In this document: positions 18,658-26,287 of the stretch, in pieces
How positions within the stretch are numbered: the first letter of the stretch is position 1
Layout of the letters: each line of letters begins with the position of its first letter
Origin: Negadavirga shengliensis
Lineage (GTDB): Bacteria > Bacteroidota > Bacteroidia > Cytophagales > Cyclobacteriaceae
DNA: 64,000 nt
Direction: 5' to 3'
NCBI RefSeq assembly: GCF_042652345.1
Contig: NZ_JBHSJJ010000008.1
Coordinates: forward strand, 62,001-126,000
Position numbers and translations under genes: made by a program
Notes under the pieces: generated by a model
Seen by the model: the letters and a program-made list of their open reading frames with translations, nothing else
What the model was told of the DNA's origin: nothing
The model's database searches: none

Positions 18658-19626
18658 ATGTCAATATTGGTATATATAGAACATGATGAGGGGACAGTCA
18701 AAAAATCTTCTCTGGAGGCGATATCTTATGCTCATCAACTCGCTCAAAATCAGGGGGAGGGCGATGTTGCAGTCATTGCTTTGGGTTCGGTTAATGAAAG
18801 TGAATGGAGTGCTGTGGGTGCTGCAGGAGCTTCTAGGATATTCCATGTAACCGATCCACGGTTGAATGCGGGGATCATTCAGGCCCATGCGACGGTTGTA
18901 GCACAGGCCTTTGAAAAATCCGGGGCACAGATAGTGGTGTTGGCCAAATCTTCCCTGGGAGATGCTGTTGCATCCCGGCTGTCCGTTAAGCTCGAAGCAG
19001 GTTTGGTTTCTAACGTGGTCTCGTTGCCGGATACCTCTGATGGTTTCAAAGTCAGGAGGAGCATCTATACCGGCAAGGCCTTTGCCGATACAGCCATCAC
19101 AACAGAAAGGAAAATACTTGCGATTAAAAAGAATACCGTTGAAATCAAAACCGATGGGGCAGCGCCCAATGTTGAACCTTTTGATGTAGATATTCCTGAA
19201 AATGATTTTGCAGCCAAAATAACAGGAACCGACAAGGCGGAAGGGGATGTTTTACTGCCCGAGGCCGATATAGTGGTGTCAGGTGGCAGAGGACTAAAAG
19301 GTCCGGAGAACTGGGGGATTTTAGAAGAACTTGCCAAGTCCCTTGGAGCTGCGGTTGGATGTTCCAAGCCAGTTTCCGATATGGGATGGAGACCGCATCA
19401 TGAACATGTGGGGCAGACCGGGGTGAAGATTTCACCGACTTTGTACATAGCCATTGGAATATCCGGAGCAATTCAGCATCTTGCAGGTGTCAATTCATCG
19501 AAGTATATTGTAGTCATAAACAAGGATTCGGAAGCGCCTTTCTTCAAGGCAGCGGACTATGGAATTGTAGGAGATGCTTTTGAAGTGGTGCCTAAGTTAA
19601 CTGAAGCAATAAAAGCCATAAAATAA
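18658..19626 (+). CDS. etfA: Electron transfer flavoprotein, alpha subunit
   Basis: 322 residues. The N-terminal half mirrors the EtfB fold. The C-terminal FAD domain carries VVSGGRGLKGPENWGILEEL (about residues 203-222), the SKPVSDMGW loop, GQTGVKISPTLYIAIGISGAIQH and the final GIVGDAFEVVPKL. It binds FAD and forms the ETF heterodimer. Only 6 nt separate its stop from the GTG of the next gene. Confidence 0.95.
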   Translation: MSILVYIEHDEGTVKKSSLEAISYAHQLAQNQGEGDVAVIALGSVNESEWSAVGAAGASRIFHVTDPRLNAGIIQAHATVVAQAFEKSGAQIVVLAKSSLGDAVASRLSVKLEAGLVSNVVSLPDTSDGFKVRRSIYTGKAFADTAITTERKILAIKKNTVEIKTDGAAPNVEPFDVDIPENDFAAKITGTDKAEGDVLLPEADIVVSGGRGLKGPENWGILEELAKSLGAAVGCSKPVSDMGWRPHHEHVGQTGVKISPTLYIAIGISGAIQHLAGVNSSKYIVVINKDSEAPFFKAADYGIVGDAFEVVPKLTEAIKAIK

Positions 19627-19632
19627 CAGCCC

Positions 19633-20244
19633 GTGGACAATACTGTTGAGTTAGAAATATTAGGTTTGTCATCCAACCATTCGCAGTCTGGTTCATTTAC
19701 GCTGGTCTTGGGTGAATTAGAAGGCAGAAGGAGGTTGCCAATCGTTATTGGTATGTTTGAAGCCCAGGCGATAGCGATTGAGATTGAGAAGATTATCCCA
19801 AACAGGCCGATGACCCATGACCTCTTTAAATCTTTTTCCTCTAATTTTGATTTTACCATCGAGCATGTTCTTATTTCGGATATGAGGGAAGGCGTTTTTT
19901 ATGCAAAGATAGTTTGCCAGGGGGCCTTTAAAAAAGTTGAAATCGATGCCAGGCCTTCTGACGCCATTGCCATCGCGGTCAGGTTCGATGCACCCATCTA
20001 CTGTGCCAAGTCGGTAATGTCAGAGGCGGCTATTGAATTTACGGAAGAGGATGAAAAGCGGGAACAAGAGGCCGCCGGACCCAAATCCCCGCCAAGCGGC
20101 CAGGGGGAAAAGAAAAAATCCTCCGATGCTTCGCTGAAAGATTTCAGCCTGGAAAAGCTTAATCAGATGCTCCAAAAAGCGATCAATAATGAGGATTATG
20201 AAAGGGCTGCCAGATTAAGGGATGAAATCAATCGCAGAAACTAA
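19633..20244 (+). CDS. Bifunctional nuclease-family (DUF151) protein with C-terminal UVR motif
   Basis: 203 residues starting with GTG at 19633. The BFN domain occupies about residues 1-135, with GRRRLPIVIGMFEAQAIAIE and RPSDAIAIAVRFDAPIY as hallmark segments; members are reported to have RNase and DNase activity. A charged linker follows, then a UvrB/UvrC-type motif (LNQMLQKAINNEDYERAARL, residues about 171-190) that usually mediates protein contact. It is tightly placed behind etfA and ends in a strong terminator, so it closes the etf operon. Confidence 0.82.
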   Translation: MDNTVELEILGLSSNHSQSGSFTLVLGELEGRRRLPIVIGMFEAQAIAIEIEKIIPNRPMTHDLFKSFSSNFDFTIEHVLISDMREGVFYAKIVCQGAFKKVEIDARPSDAIAIAVRFDAPIYCAKSVMSEAAIEFTEEDEKREQEAAGPKSPPSGQGEKKKSSDASLKDFSLEKLNQMLQKAINNEDYERAARLRDEINRRN

Positions 20245-20249
20245 AATAA

Positions 20250-20279
20250 AGCCCGGTATGAAGTTGCCGGGCTGTTTTT
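20250..20279 (+). terminator. Intrinsic terminator of the etfBA-nuclease operon
   Basis: Seven-bp stem AGCCCGG (20250-20256) and CCGGGCT (20267-20273), 10-nt loop, then GTTTTTA. Confidence 0.85.
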
Positions 20280-20359
20280 ATAGGCTACCCTTTGCCACTA
20301 TTGGAGGCCTGGAACATACAAAAAATCAGGCAGCTTGAAATTTAACCCTGAACTTGTAG

Positions 20360-21643
20360 ATGGAGTACTTTAGAGGCCTGCTTGGTATTTTGGTGCTGCT
20401 GTTGGTGGCTACCCTGTTCTCAGCCAACAGAAAGCAGGTGGATTGGCGATTGGTGGCAATAGGTGTGGCCTTGCAGGCATTGTTCGGTATTTTGATTACC
20501 AAGGTCGATGTGGTGGCCAGGGTTTTTACTGCCATAAGCGCCATCTTTGTAAGGTTTTTGGGGTTTTCCCAAGACGGGGCGGTTTTCCTTTTTGGGGACT
20601 TAGCCACCAATTCTTTTGGATTTATTTTTGCTTTTCAGGTACTTCCCACTATAATATTTTTTTCGACGGTATCCGCGGGCCTTTACTATTTAGGGATCTT
20701 ACAGAAAGTGGTGTATGCCATTGCTTGGGTGATGTCCAGGACCATGCGGCTTTCGGGGGCAGAAAGCCTTTCGGCTGCGGGAAATATCTTCCTGGGTCAG
20801 ACAGAAGCCCCTCTTTTGGTCAGGCCTTTTATTCCCACCATGTCGCGGTCCGAACTGATGTGCCTCATGACTGGCGGGATGGCCACCATAGCAGGGGGTG
20901 TTTTGGCGGGATATGTGGCTTTTTTGGGAGGAGATGACCCCGTACAGAAGACCAGGTTTGCCACTTATCTGCTCGGCGCCAGCATAATGAATGCCCCGGC
21001 GGCCATTGTCATGTCAAAGATTATCATCCCGGAAACAGACAGGTCCGCCATTAATGAAAACCTGGAGATCAGTGGGGAAATCCAGGACGTGAACCTCATT
21101 GACGCCATGGCCAGGGGGGCTTCAGAAGGGCTGAAACTGGCGCTGAATGTAGGGGCAATGCTATTGGCTTTTATCGCAGTCATAGCGGCCATTAACTATA
21201 TATTGTCAGAAGTGATCGGAGATCCTACCGGCATAAATCTCGTAATAGCGAAGGCTACCGAGGGGCAATTTTCAGGCCTTTCTTTGGAGTATATTTTGGG
21301 GCAGATTTTCAGGGTGTTTGCCTGGGTCATAGGGGTCGAATGGGGAGACACTTTGTCCGTAGGCTCCCTTTTAGGCCAAAAGACAGTCATCAATGAATTT
21401 GTAGCGTATCTCGGATTGGCTGAAATGAAGGAAGCCGGTGGGTTGACAGAAAAATCCATCATCATCGCTACATATGCGCTTTGTGGGTTTTCCAATTTCA
21501 GCTCCATCGCCATCCAGGTGGGAGGGATAGGAAGTATCGCACCCGGTCAACAGGGAAATCTCTCCAGGCTCGGGATGAGGGCTTTGTTGGCCGCCACGCT
21601 TGCCTGTCTGATGACGGCGACTATTGCCGGGGCTTTATTCTGA
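20360..21643 (+). CDS. Concentrative nucleoside transporter (NupC/CNT family)
   Basis: 427-residue inner-membrane symporter importing nucleosides with Na+ or H+. Many hydrophobic helices are visible. Substrate-binding hairpin motifs include NIFLGQTEAPLLVRPF near residues 145-160 and GMATIAGGVLAGYVAFLGG near 172-190. The CNT C-terminal signature CGFSNFSSIAIQVGGIG lies near 375-391. The start ATG at 20360 has a GTAGATGGAG-like context with no strong Shine-Dalgarno. It stands alone, converging with the cyclophilin gene 10 nt downstream. Confidence 0.92.
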   Translation: MEYFRGLLGILVLLLVATLFSANRKQVDWRLVAIGVALQALFGILITKVDVVARVFTAISAIFVRFLGFSQDGAVFLFGDLATNSFGFIFAFQVLPTIIFFSTVSAGLYYLGILQKVVYAIAWVMSRTMRLSGAESLSAAGNIFLGQTEAPLLVRPFIPTMSRSELMCLMTGGMATIAGGVLAGYVAFLGGDDPVQKTRFATYLLGASIMNAPAAIVMSKIIIPETDRSAINENLEISGEIQDVNLIDAMARGASEGLKLALNVGAMLLAFIAVIAAINYILSEVIGDPTGINLVIAKATEGQFSGLSLEYILGQIFRVFAWVIGVEWGDTLSVGSLLGQKTVINEFVAYLGLAEMKEAGGLTEKSIIIATYALCGFSNFSSIAIQVGGIGSIAPGQQGNLSRLGMRALLAATLACLMTATIAGALF

Positions 21644-21653
21644 TGGGTTTCCG

Positions 21654-22088
21654 TTAATCATTGATAATGATTTTCTCGATTTTGTCCCCCTGACGGATCT
21701 GGTCCAAGACCTCCAAACCATCGGTGACTTTTCCAAAACAGGTATGGTTTCTGTCCAGGTGTTGGGTATTGGTCCGGTTATGGCAAATGAAAAACTGCGA
21801 GCCTCCTGTGTTTCTGCCTGCGTGAGCCATGGACAGAACCCCCCGGTCGTGGTATTGGTTTTCTCCTTCCAGTTCGCAGTCTATCGTATAACCGGGTCCT
21901 CCCGCTCCGTTGCCTATTGGGCAGCCGCCCTGAATCACAAAGTTTGGGATGACCCGATGGAAAGTCAGTCCATCATAAAACCCTTCTTTGGAAAGCTTGA
22001 CAAAGTTGGCCACAGTGTTAGGCGCATCTTTTTCATAAAAGTCCACGGTCATGATGCCTTTTTCGGTGTGTATTTCTCCTGTTTTCAT
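21654..22088 (-). CDS. Peptidyl-prolyl cis-trans isomerase, cyclophilin type
   Basis: 144 residues, a minimal cyclophilin. Catalytic Arg is in FHRVIPNFVIQGG (about residues 42-54). MAHAGRNTGGSQFFICH follows near 86-102 with the FFI strand, and HTCFGKVTDGLEVLDQI near 113-129. There is no signal peptide, so it is a cytoplasmic folding helper. Single gene; it converges with nupC. Confidence 0.94.
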   Translation of the reverse strand: MKTGEIHTEKGIMTVDFYEKDAPNTVANFVKLSKEGFYDGLTFHRVIPNFVIQGGCPIGNGAGGPGYTIDCELEGENQYHDRGVLSMAHAGRNTGGSQFFICHNRTNTQHLDRNHTCFGKVTDGLEVLDQIRQGDKIEKIIIND

Positions 22089-22231
22089 ATAATTATAATT
22101 TGTTTTACATGGTCATATGGAATGGCCTGATAGCCTTCCGAAAAGCAAGGGGTTTCATTTCCAATTTATTCATTTTCGTCAGACTGAGCGCCACCGCTCA
22201 TGGCCATTTCATGCTTACTTTATTGATTTTT

Positions 22232-22268
22232 TTGCAATAATACAGAAATAATTGTAGTATCATTGCAA
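22232..22268. repeat. Inverted repeat upstream of the peptide transporter gene
   Basis: Arms TTGCAATAATAC (22232-22243) and GTATCATTGCAA (22257-22268) pair with one mismatch across a 13-nt spacer. It lies about 95 nt before the TTG start at 22363. No T tract follows, so an operator is more likely than a terminator. Confidence 0.5.
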
Positions 22269-22362
22269 TATGAGCAATTGTATGAGGTATAGCGTTCATA
22301 CTCATGCGCTCTAGGTTTTTTAAGGGAAGCTAAAGGATCCATCAAAATAAATAAGCCTGGTA

Positions 22363-23958
22363 TTGGAAAAAGATGATAAGTTTTTGGGCAAACGCAATGC
22401 CCCGGAAGAAATCATGGAAATGGAAGGCCCAGAGTTGTTCGGCCACCCTAAGGGGTTGATGACGCTTTTTTTTACGGAAATGTGGGAAAGGTTCAGTTAC
22501 TATGGCATGCGGGCGTTGCTGATACTTTTCATGACAGCCCCGGCAACGGCGGGAGGGCTGGGGTTTGATGACCGCTCTTCAGGAGCAATTTATGGCCTTT
22601 ATAGTATGGCGGTATATTTACTGGCGCTTCCCGGTGGATGGTTGGCCGATAGGCTGCTGGGGCTCAAAAAATCGATTTGGTACGGCGGGATCATCATTAC
22701 CTTGGGCCATTTCACCATGGCCTTGCCAGGTTTGGTCGGTTGGTTGGTCAAAGAAGCCGACCTGCGGTCGGCACCTACCGGTCTGGATTTGCAGACGTTT
22801 TTTCTCGGCCTGGTATTGATCGTGATCGGTACAGGCATGCTGAAACCCAACATCAGTTCTATTGTGGGGCAATTGTACCCGGAAAACAGTTCCAAGCGGG
22901 ATGCTGGCTTTTCCATTTTCTATATGGGAATCAATCTCGGTGCTTTTATGGCTCCCATAGCCTGTAGCACTTTAGCGGTATATGACTGGCATTTAGGGTT
23001 CGGTCTTGCGGGATTCGGCATGTTGATGGGACTGGTACAATACCGGCTTACGGGGAAATACCTCGACCGCTTAGGTGAGGCTCCAGTCCCCCGAGGTAAG
23101 GAGGAACAGGATAAGCGGAAAAGGCTTATCCGGGTCACCATAGGAGTAGGGACCGTCGTGGCATTGGTCATCTTGCTTTTTTTTCTCGGCATTTTTTCCG
23201 TCAATGCCTCCGCAGTAGCGGCTTTAGCCAACACAGTGATAGCTTTGGTGGCGTTGTTGTTTTTCCTCTATGTCCTGTTTTTTGGCGGACTTAATGGAGA
23301 AGAAAAAAAGAAGGTGCTGGTGATTGCCATTTTGTTTTCATTTTCCGCCATTTTCTGGTCTGGCTTTGAACAGGCAGGATCTTCTCTGAACCTATTTGCG
23401 GAAAGGTTTACCAACCGTCATGTGTTTGGATGGGAGATACCCACGGGCTATTTTCAATCCATCAACAGCATTTTTATCATCATATTTGCCCCTTTATTTG
23501 GAGCGATGTGGGTATGGTTGGGAAGGAGAAACCTGGAACCCAGTTCACCCCTTAAATTTGCCATTGGCCTGCTCTTGCTTGGAATAGGGTTTTTGATCAT
23601 GTATTTTGCAGCTAAAATAGCCGCCGGTGGGGGAGTGGCCGCCCCAACTTGGTTGGTAGTGACGTATCTGTTTCACACATTTGGTGAGCTGAGCCTTAGC
23701 CCGGTGGGGCTCAGTCTGACCACCAAGCTTGCCCCGAAAAAGTTTGCCGGACAGATGATGGGAATGTGGTTTTTTTCCATAGCGTTAGGAAATCTAGTGG
23801 CTGGAAGGATAGCCGGAGAGGCGAGCGGGGGAACGGCAGACGCGTTGCAGCAGATGCCTGACCGGTATGCACTCATTGTTTACACTACAATGGGGGCCGG
23901 TGCCGTTTTATTATTGCTGTCAAAGCCCATCCGGTCCCTGATGGGCAACGTAAAATAA
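22363..23958 (+). CDS. Proton-dependent oligopeptide transporter (POT/PTR family)
   Basis: 531-residue major-facilitator transporter importing di- and tripeptides with protons. The POT signature ExxER appears as EMWERFSYYGMRALL near residues 43-57. The second signature region (FSIFYMGINLGAFMAPI) lies near 183-199, and FHTFGELSLSPVGLS near 438-452 carries the conserved Glu of helix 10. The start shown is TTG at 22363; an in-frame ATG at 22414 is the alternative and leaves the transport domain intact. It is preceded by an inverted repeat and followed by a hairpin terminator. Confidence 0.93.
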   Translation: MEKDDKFLGKRNAPEEIMEMEGPELFGHPKGLMTLFFTEMWERFSYYGMRALLILFMTAPATAGGLGFDDRSSGAIYGLYSMAVYLLALPGGWLADRLLGLKKSIWYGGIIITLGHFTMALPGLVGWLVKEADLRSAPTGLDLQTFFLGLVLIVIGTGMLKPNISSIVGQLYPENSSKRDAGFSIFYMGINLGAFMAPIACSTLAVYDWHLGFGLAGFGMLMGLVQYRLTGKYLDRLGEAPVPRGKEEQDKRKRLIRVTIGVGTVVALVILLFFLGIFSVNASAVAALANTVIALVALLFFLYVLFFGGLNGEEKKKVLVIAILFSFSAIFWSGFEQAGSSLNLFAERFTNRHVFGWEIPTGYFQSINSIFIIIFAPLFGAMWVWLGRRNLEPSSPLKFAIGLLLLGIGFLIMYFAAKIAAGGGVAAPTWLVVTYLFHTFGELSLSPVGLSLTTKLAPKKFAGQMMGMWFFSIALGNLVAGRIAGEASGGTADALQQMPDRYALIVYTTMGAGAVLLLLSKPIRSLMGNVK

Positions 23959-23978
23959 AAGCCGGCTAAGAACCGGCT
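23945..23978 (-). terminator. Hairpin terminator between the peptide transporter and the 48-residue gene
   Basis: Stem AGCCGG (23960-23965) and CCGGCT (23973-23978). The T-rich side (TTTTATTTTA) is on the minus strand, so it best terminates the minus-strand small gene; the plus-strand transporter transcript also ends here. Confidence 0.55.
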
Positions 23979-24018
23979 CAATATAAACTTAGAAGGGAAT
24001 GAAATGTTCAGGTTTTCG

Positions 24019-24165
24019 TCAACCTTCTTTGGAACCCTTTTTAAATACTGTCTTGCGGAAATCTATGGCAGAAATCCCAGCTCCTAAACCGACAAGTATA
24101 CAAACAATAAGCCAAAATAATTGGGCTCCTGAAGCTATTGGCGAACTGAAAATTTCTAGTAGCAT
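24019..24165 (-). CDS. Small single-pass membrane protein (48 residues)
   Basis: Start ATG is the complement of 24163-24165 and the stop that of 24019-24021. The translation has a polar N-terminus (MLLEIFSSPIASG), one clear transmembrane helix (QLFWLIVCILVGLGAGISAI) and a basic tail (DFRKTVFKKGSKEG), the usual positive-inside layout. An A/T-rich leader precedes it and a terminator with the right polarity follows. The family is not recognised. The plus-strand open frame over the same bases looks like its shadow. Confidence 0.5.
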   Translation of the reverse strand: MLLEIFSSPIASGAQLFWLIVCILVGLGAGISAIDFRKTVFKKGSKEG

Positions 24166-24238
24166 ATGTTTTTGTTTTTTTATTTATCAAATTTTTTCGC
24201 AAGATAATATAGAATGCTGTTTTTGCAAAATGACCAAT

Positions 24239-24279
24239 AAAAAAGCAGTACAACTTTAAGAAAGAAATACTGCTTTTTT
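24239..24279. terminator. Bidirectional intrinsic terminator
   Basis: Twelve-bp perfect stem AAAAAAGCAGTA (24239-24250) and TACTGCTTTTTT (24268-24279), with T tracts on both strands. On the minus strand it lies 75 nt after the acidic-protein stop and would end that transcript. Confidence 0.75.
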
Positions 24280-24354
24280 GATTGAAGGAGTTGTATTTTA
24301 AAAGGCCGGCCATAGGCTAAAATAAGGAGCAATGGGCGTTAAGCGCTTACGGCC

Positions 24355-24579
24355 TCAATAGTCCCGGTCGTCCTCATCTTCTTCACCCTCATCTTCGAAG
24401 TCATCTTCGTCAAACTCATCGGAATCCTCGAAGTCATCCTCCTCGAAATCCCTGAAAACATCATCTTCAAGGCCCGTATCTTCATCCTCGTCAAAGATTT
24501 CATCACTGAATTCATCGGCAAATTCGTCTTCGAAATCATCCAGATCGTCGTCGTAGTCGTCATCAAAGTCCTCTATCAT
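24355..24579 (-). CDS. Extremely acidic 74-residue protein (65% Asp/Glu)
   Basis: 48 of 74 residues are Asp or Glu, 10 are Phe, 2 are Tyr and only 2 are Arg, with no Lys. Phe residues recur every 4-6 positions (for example DDDLDDFEDEFADEFSDEIF), so an amphipathic pattern is possible. It begins 65 nt after the 161-residue gene on the same strand and is followed by a strong terminator, which supports a real transcript. No family is recognised. Candidate roles are nucleic-acid mimicry, calcium binding or a chaperone-like tail, all inference. Confidence 0.6.
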   Translation of the reverse strand: MIEDFDDDYDDDLDDFEDEFADEFSDEIFDEDEDTGLEDDVFRDFEEDDFEDSDEFDEDDFEDEGEEDEDDRDY

Positions 24580-24644
24580 AGGAGCTAAAATTAGTGAGTT
24601 GTTAATTTAACCTTTGTCTTCGCTAATTAATAAAAAATTACTAA

Positions 24645-25130
24645 TTAACTCAATATGCAGGGAGCATTTATTTTTTCGGAGGCTACGGGTTGCCCTGTAA
24701 AGGCATTTTTGGACCAATCTTCCTCCAGTAGGTCTATCCAGCATTCCAGATAGGCAATAACATCTGATCTGTCATTGTATTTGACGTTTCCCCTCTTCCC
24801 GAGGGGGAGCAAAGCCAGGACGCAGGGATCGGACAATCTTTCCAAATGCTTCAAATCATCAATGTCCAGGCCTGTTTCCAGGAGCTTGGAGATAAGCAGG
24901 TCCATGGGGTATCCGCTTGTGGGACAATAATCCCTCAGTTGTTCGCTCCAGTCCCCGTGGCCTTGCATGGCATAACGGTGGATATCCCCCTTACTTAATT
25001 GGCTGATTTCCTGCGCAAGGTTGCCGCAGTTACAGGCCCCCATGTGGCCCCATTGGTAAGAAGCTCCGTTTTTTAGCTTTAGAACAGTTTTCTTAAGGGC
25101 TTTGATAAGGACGGGATTCGCTTTTGCCAT
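24645..25130 (-). CDS. Conserved-looking protein of unknown function, Cys/His-rich N-terminal motif
   Basis: 161 residues, no signal peptide. The N-terminal third has SYQWGHMGACNCGNLAQ (about residues 24-40) with two Cys and a His, followed by HRYAMQGHGDWSEQLRDYCP, giving several potential metal ligands. The middle is helical (MDLLISKLLETGLDIDDLKHLERL) and the C-terminal part is WIDLLEEDWSK. I do not recognise the family. It is probably co-transcribed with the acidic protein downstream. Confidence 0.7.
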   Translation of the reverse strand: MAKANPVLIKALKKTVLKLKNGASYQWGHMGACNCGNLAQEISQLSKGDIHRYAMQGHGDWSEQLRDYCPTSGYPMDLLISKLLETGLDIDDLKHLERLSDPCVLALLPLGKRGNVKYNDRSDVIAYLECWIDLLEEDWSKNAFTGQPVASEKINAPCILS

Positions 25131-25206
25131 GGCCTTTCCGCTTTTTTGATGACAACAGTATAAAACAAAAGAAGCATTTATAAAAGGAAAGAGCTAAAAA
25201 TAAAAT

Positions 25207-25578
25207 TCAAGCCTGTCTTTCTTCTCCAAAGATCATATTCACATAATGTTTGATAAGGGGTTTGGAAAGAAATTTTTTTACTTGGTCATACTGATTCGCC
25301 CTGTTGATGTCTCTCTGGTCGATCGAGCTACTCAGTATATATATCTCCGGTTCCCTGTTTTTGGGACAAAACCTTTCCAAAAAATCCCACCCGGACATGT
25401 CCGGCATATTCAGATCAACAAACAGATACTGGGGTTTTATATTCTTTATATCCCTCAAAGCATCCAGTGCATTGTCAAAGCTGAAGATCTTACAAGGCAT
25501 CCGGACGTTTTTGTGTATCAGCTTCTCTGTTACAAAAATGCTGATGGGATCATCATCTATGAGGACTATTTTAACCAT
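25207..25578 (-). CDS. Single-domain response regulator (CheY-like receiver)
   Basis: 123 residues consisting only of a receiver domain. Acidic pocket is LIDDDP at residues 5-10, phospho-acceptor Asp in YLFVDLNMPDMSGWD near residue 56, and the conserved Lys in KKFLSKPL near residue 106. The frame extends to 25623, but the ATG at 25578 (MVKIVLIDDD) is the natural receiver start. No kinase lies next to it, so it is an orphan that may take phosphate from a hybrid kinase elsewhere. Confidence 0.85.
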   Translation of the reverse strand: MVKIVLIDDDPISIFVTEKLIHKNVRMPCKIFSFDNALDALRDIKNIKPQYLFVDLNMPDMSGWDFLERFCPKNREPEIYILSSSIDQRDINRANQYDQVKKFLSKPLIKHYVNMIFGEERQA

Positions 25579-25804
25579 CGAAATACAAAAACATGTTTTT
25601 AAAAAGCAATTAAATTTATACAAAAGTACGTAATAGTTTTTAATAAACTACCGGTACCTTTATATTTTTCACCTAAAAAAGGGCTTATCTCTCAGAAAGA
25701 TGAAACTCCCGCATTAAAGTTGATTTTTCAATGAAACAGGTAAGGTTTTTAAATTGGATAACTAATACTACTTTTACCCGGGAATATTACGATTTAGCTT
25801 TTCT

Positions 25805-26287
25805 ATGGACCGACCGGATTTTGATGACATATTTATGGAACTGGCCGTGAATTTGGCCAAAAGATCCCATTGTATAAAAAAACATGTGGGCGCTGTACTC
25901 ACCAAGGAAACCAGGATCATTTCAATTGGTTACAACGGCCCTCCTTCCGGTACACATAACTGTGATGAGGAATTTCCGGAAACGGGCTGTAGCCGGGACA
26001 GTAAGGGTAGCTGCTCCCTGGCTTTACATGCTGAGCAAAACGCGATACTTTATGCGGTCAAAAATAAAGCTTCGGTAGAGGGGTCTACCCTGTATGTGAC
26101 CCTCGCCCCATGTCTGCCTTGCGCCAGGATCATTTATTCCATGGGGATTCATAAAGTAATGTACATGTACTCCTATGCGGAATATAAAGGTCTTACTGAA
26201 GATGAGGGGATAACATTTCTCAGAAAATTCGGTATCTCCGTTGAAAAATACAGCAAAAGGCTCATCATAGACGATCCACTGATTTAA
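25805..26287 (+). CDS. Deoxycytidylate (dCMP) deaminase family protein
   Basis: 160 residues. Converts dCMP to dUMP, feeding thymidylate synthesis. Catalytic zinc motifs are HAEQNAIL (His ligand and proton-shuttle Glu, about residues 77-84) and PCLPCARII (two Cys ligands, about 101-109). Additional Cys/His residues upstream (NCDEEFPETGCSRDSKGSC) are typical of ComEB/dCMP deaminases. Its last 4 bases overlap the end of murB on the other strand. Confidence 0.88.
   Translation: MDRPDFDDIFMELAVNLAKRSHCIKKHVGAVLTKETRIISIGYNGPPSGTHNCDEEFPETGCSRDSKGSCSLALHAEQNAILYAVKNKASVEGSTLYVTLAPCLPCARIIYSMGIHKVMYMYSYAEYKGLTEDEGITFLRKFGISVEKYSKRLIIDDPLI

Noticed and set aside
21656..21672. Palindrome AATCATT-N3-AATGATT, Fur-box-like
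   Set aside because: It lies in the 3' end of the cyclophilin gene between two converging genes, not near a start; it encodes the last residues.
23999..24259. 86-codon plus-strand open frame
   Set aside because: It runs antisense to the 48-residue membrane protein and through its AT-rich leader; residues look random.
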